Part shown: in pieces, positions 45,377 to 49,080 of the stretch | Layout: the number at the start of each line of letters is the position of its first letter | Position numbering within the stretch: the first letter of the stretch is position 1 | NCBI GenBank assembly: GCA_003344405.1 | Contig: NOWV01000319.1 | Coordinates: 1 to 49,080, forward strand | Source of the DNA: Trichoplax sp. H2 | Lineage: Eukaryota; Placozoa; Uniplacotomia; Trichoplacea | Reading direction: 5' to 3' | DNA length: 49,080 bases | The notes under the pieces: model-generated | What the model saw: only the letters and a program-made list of their open reading frames with translations | Database searches by the model: none | What the model was told of the DNA's origin: nothing | Position numbers and translations under genes: made by a program

Positions 45377-45891
45377 TGCCTAATAGTAAAACTTAATATG
45401 GCTATCAGCTACGGCCTTAGAGAAGACATACCATGAGAAAAGTTTCATCATACTAGCCACGATCAACAATTTCTTTACTAAGATATACAGTGCTATACTA
45501 CATACTATCACTGTATTTCCGAATACAAAACTACTGTAATTAGCTAAAATCATTACAGCAACATTTATTAATTTATACATAAAGTAATAGAATGATTTTT
45601 AGCGACTCAATCATAGCTTAGCAATTGAGTTGCGAGATCGCTTCTAACTTTACGATCGCTCAATCTATTCACACTTCTAATTAACGCATCACAATAAATA
45701 TCTCACACTCCTCACATACTTAGAGCAATCTAGTTATGTTTAGGAATCTTATTATAAGCATCTCAATAGAATTGTTACAAACCTACTATATTCCTAAAAA
45801 TAGACACTTACACAACCTTAAAATCTAACACGCTAGTTTAAGTATTCTTACATATTCTGAGCCTTAATGTTAGTCATATTTTGGAGCTGCA
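45377..45891 (-). mobile_element. Old LTR-2 in segmental duplication copy B
   Basis: The counterpart of 28456-28974, same site and orientation. In this copy the junction with the left block is intact (single ATTGC at 45375-45379). Confidence 0.65.
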
Positions 45892-45895
45892 ATAT

Positions 45896-46525
45896 TGTCA
45901 CAGTGTTATATACTGTGTTAGAGTAGAAATATCTATGTTAGGATAATTCTGTTAGACTATCCTTATTTAGTTAACTTCTAATTTGAATATACTGTGTTTT
46001 AATATAGCACTGACTTTTTATGACAGTAACACATATACACATACTGAAATTAATAGTTATAATAGGGAATGCAAATCATCTACTTACAGTTCGAATCATT
46101 GTGATTGTAACTTACTTATGGTAGATTGTAAATTATCGTGGAAATGTTCCGTGATAGGACATATCGCAATCTGACTATTTTGTATTAGTCATCGCCTGTC
46201 TATGTTCGTAAATACTGCTGTCTGTATTAAGGGAGCAGTAGCTATAATTAATATCTAATTCAGTATATGATTCCAAAGTTAATCGTACTAACTATGACTC
46301 ATGAACTATTGAGGAATAGTATATAAATGCAGTATATCGTGCAATAAAGTAGATTCTCAAACTTAGTGTTTAACGTAAAATACGAGGTGTTTAAGTCTTT
46401 GTGTAGTCTGCTAGTAGAGCAAAAGTGTTTCTGATATTCCAGATATAGTTCCTTGATACGTGGTTCAAGGAATTGACTTATTGATCGTATATTACGTTAT
46501 CTTGTTGCAAAGCTGTTTTATGACA
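45896..46525 (+). mobile_element. Solo LTR-3, uninterrupted
   Basis: 630 bases from TGTCACAG to TTATGACA, with a perfect target duplication AATAT (45891-45895 and 46526-46530). Copy A shows the empty site at 28974-28978. TATATAAAT is at 46320-46328. This copy documents LTR-3 before the LTR-1 insertion seen in copy A. Confidence 0.85.
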
Positions 46526-46757
46526 AATATATAAAGATATTAAATATTTTGAGCTTTAAATATAAAAAAAAATTGGAGGGAAATATATATGCACTGGTGT
46601 TATCGTAAACAAGAAAATTAAGCTCGATATTTCAGTTACTAAAGTCTCAAATCGGTAAAGGAGCAGCCATTTCATGAAAATAGCAAGCATTGGCTAAACA
46701 GTTAACTAAAGTGCATAGCGTACAGTAAAGGCAAATATAGCGAAGACTGGATCAAAG

Positions 46758-48309
46758 GGCTATAAGGGAACCATTCTTGAGATGAGGTAGGAGTAAATTA
46801 ATTATCTTGATTTACAAGATTTAATAGAATGTAAATTTCTTCGTCTACTATTAAAGTATTTACGTATAATTCTTTTAATATCCATGTTAAATTGTTCGAA
46901 ACTTCTAAAAAATTTTAGTAAGTCAGTATTGTAAGCAAGCGTTAAAAAATTGAAATTGATTTAAATAGAATCATACGATTGCTTATTGTTATTTTGGGCA
47001 ACTTTATCTGAAATCTTTTAGCAAGTACAACACCCTTTAGGCCAAAAGGAGGAAAGTAATACTACCTTAAAGCGATTATACATATTGATATTGTCGGCAA
47101 AGATCATTCAGTTCCTTATAAAACTTGTAGACTAACCACGAAATTTTACTTAAACTAAAAACTTATTTCTCTTCAAAACTTTATAATTACTTGTTCGCCA
47201 ATTTTGGGGAGGGGGAAAGATACTGGTCTATACGTTATGCTTTATGCATTTTTCTGAGATTGTGCTAAGGATATTGGATTTTTTCGAGCGTGATTAATCT
47301 ATGAAATCGATCTTAAACTGATTTATTGATTGGATAGACACTCTTTCTTGGTAATAATTGTATTTCAGAAGGTGCTAAATTTAATAAACTCTTCTTGTTT
47401 AATAGCAATTTTTATCGATAATAATCACAAATGTATAGATTATTATTCCCATTTACAATAACAGGATATACGAAGAAAGCTTTAATTTATTTATGTTTAT
47501 TTAGCACTAACAGGTTTGGAGGAACGCAACTCATCCATTATGGACTGATATAGACAGTTAGTAACTTGATATTCTTGTAAATTTATGATCTCGAAAATTG
47601 TTAATTATATTATCATTATCTTTATAGAAAGGCTAATTGAGGAAAATATCTACCTGAAACCATATGTAGTGATTTCAATTAAATACTGTTACAATATGCT
47701 TTGAAAGCGTATTAGTAATATAAAGTATAGCACTGCGTGGACTAAAATGGTTGTATGTTCTTAATAAAGCAGTTATGGATGATGGCTTGTAATATGAAAC
47801 GGTGCACTGTACTGTTGGTACTATGTTGTGAATTTGAAACTTTGGAATTTTATGGCGTGACATGAAAGTCACATTAGGAAAGTTTAGTGAGGAATATAGA
47901 AAATAAGATGGAAATAGGCAGAGGTTGCGTTGATTGTTAAGTAGTTAGACTGTTTTTTTTATGACTAAATCTTGATGTTTAAAGGTTAATTTTTAGACTT
48001 TTATAGTGCAATAATGATAGAAATTATGTTAGAAGTGTAGTTTGATGTATTCTATAGTAAGCTTGTTGGTTTTATAGTGTTTTGTAAGGGAATCATAGGG
48101 TAAATTGTGTCTGAACTTTGAATGATTTTTTTTTTCTTAAATGGTGCAAAGAATTTTTCTGAAACGGATCTTAAGAGCGATTGGTTTGTAAATGTTTAGT
48201 TTTAAATACCTCTGACGGCTCTACGAAGCCTATAAATGATTGTGCAATCAGAAAATTTAGAAGGAGAGTAGAAGAAGATTCTTTTGAAGAAATTTTTAAA
48301 TTTAAAAGG
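46758..48309. other. Gene-free spacer with a C-poor tract
   Basis: No supported gene. From about 47880 to 48300 the + strand is markedly poor in C and rich in T and G. A short GGGGAGGGGGA run lies near 47206-47216. Confidence 0.35.
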
Positions 48310-48861
48310 TGTGATAAATACCAATCACGAAATTCCAAATGTTAGAAAAATAAGGGCTTTATTGAATCTTATACAAAGATCAACTACACGTAGCTCTACT
48401 TTAGCCGAATACTACTACTAAAGACTTCTAGAACGAACTAACAGAATAATCTAAAGTTGCATGCTTTTATACTTTTCGTAGCATTCGCAGCTACTATCCG
48501 CATGGCAACCTTTTACCTTATTTTACACATAGTTAAATTATTCTTAGTAAGACTATTCTACTGCGGACCGTCATTAATCCAATATGGATACGACTACAGC
48601 ACTTACGTAGACATTATTCACACCAGCCAAAGTACAATGAATTAACCATATCCTAATATATGATTTACAGTTCTATTTTTACCTATAGCCATATTAGTAA
48701 CTCAACAGCTTACTGTATATAGTCATCTGTACTCTAGCATAGAGTCTCTACCACTACAGTCTATAGTTACAGCTACCAAATATCTCTTAGGATAAATATC
48801 TACCATACATTATACTACACATGGCTAACAGTCTACAATCACAATACTAAGCTACATTACA
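48310..48861 (-). mobile_element. Solo LTR-1
   Basis: A 552-bp full-length copy, TGTGATAAA to TACATTACA, in the orientation of 1434-1980. Flanks AAAGG (48305-48309) and AAAGA (48862-48866) match at 4 of 5 bases. It is very similar to the other intact LTR-1 copies, so the insertion is comparatively recent. Confidence 0.85.
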
Positions 48862-49080
48862 AAAGACCTTCGGGGTCGAATTGTCGTAAGTTAAAACGTT
48901 CTTGTTTTTGAAACGTTGTTTGGTTGTTGACAGTTTTACAGTCTGTCACTTATTTTATTAATACTTAAAGTTAAGTATTTGTAAGGTTGTTCGGCTTATA
49001 CTTCTCTCCATTTTTTTGGTAATAAATTGTTGATCGATTATTTCCCCTAATTTTATTTGGTGTCAAAGTTTCAGTAAGTC
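48862..49080. other. Window end, nothing identified
   Basis: 219 bases, T-rich, with a short inverted pair CTTCGGGGTCG near 48869. I see no gene or known repeat. Confidence 0.3.

Larger units (their letters stand above)
44475..46757 (+). repeat. Segmental duplication, copy B
   Basis: Counterpart of 27074-29240. The left block is 44475-44613 plus 45311-45376, split by an insertion. LTR-2 follows at 45377-45891, then LTR-3 (45896-46525) and the right block to about 46757, where small deletions end the homology. Confidence 0.82.

Overview
The window is AT-rich animal nuclear DNA. There are no bacterial gene strings, Shine-Dalgarno sites or operons. Its only convincing protein-coding genes are four intronless class A (rhodopsin-like) seven-transmembrane receptors of 324-340 residues, embedded in long non-coding stretches packed with decayed LTR retrotransposons. 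Two runs of exactly 20 N (379-398, 29851-29870) mark assembly gaps. The receptors have a very short N-terminus, LGR/relaxin-receptor-like TM2-ECL1 and TM7 motifs, no leucine-rich ectodomain, and stand as single exons in a tandem row. From this I lean to an early-branching invertebrate, with a placozoan as my best guess, but cnidarian, sponge or flatworm are not excluded.

Receptor array. All members lie on the + strand, head to tail: GPCR1 (2412-3386), a decayed copy (about 5240-6058), GPCR2 (10896-11879), a second decayed copy (about 18925-19808), GPCR3 (24093-25115), GPCR4 (34453-35466), and perhaps a very old relic near 38.66-38.86 kb. GPCR3, GPCR4 and the 19 kb pseudogene form the closest subgroup; GPCR1 and GPCR2 are more divergent. 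The four intact genes share an enlarged first extracellular loop with the pattern C-x5-C-x-N-x-T-N-I-W-x5-C, which adds a likely extra disulfide and a glycosylation site. GPCR2 has DRS in place of DRY. The picture is birth-and-death evolution of an orphan receptor family.

Retrotransposon landscape. I can separate about six LTR families by TG...CA ends, TATA and AATAAA signals and 5-bp target duplications. LTR-1 (about 550 bp) is a Ty3/Gypsy-type element, because an RNase H fragment sits directly upstream of the copy at 682-1231; other copies are at 1434-1980, 27709-28258, 48310-48861 and a decayed one at 39.6-41.0 kb. LTR-2 (474-519 bp) is at 18378-18851, 28456-28974 and 45377-45891, plus fragments. 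LTR-3 (about 630 bp) is at 27272-28453 and 45896-46525. LTR-4 (395 bp) is at 40147-40541, inside the decayed LTR-1. LTR-5 (31522-31891) and LTR-6 (about 30.05-30.50 kb) are less certain.

Region by region. 0-2 kb: Gypsy remnant and inverted LTR-1 copies. 2-36 kb: receptor array with long decayed spacers. 27.07-29.24 kb and 44.47-46.76 kb: two copies of one ancestral segment that received LTR-3 at different places after they separated, so each copy preserves the empty site of the other; LTR-1 then landed inside LTR-3 in the first copy. 37-49 kb: gene-poor DNA with two minisatellites, nested LTRs and a terminal solo LTR-1. I see no tRNA, rRNA or CRISPR.
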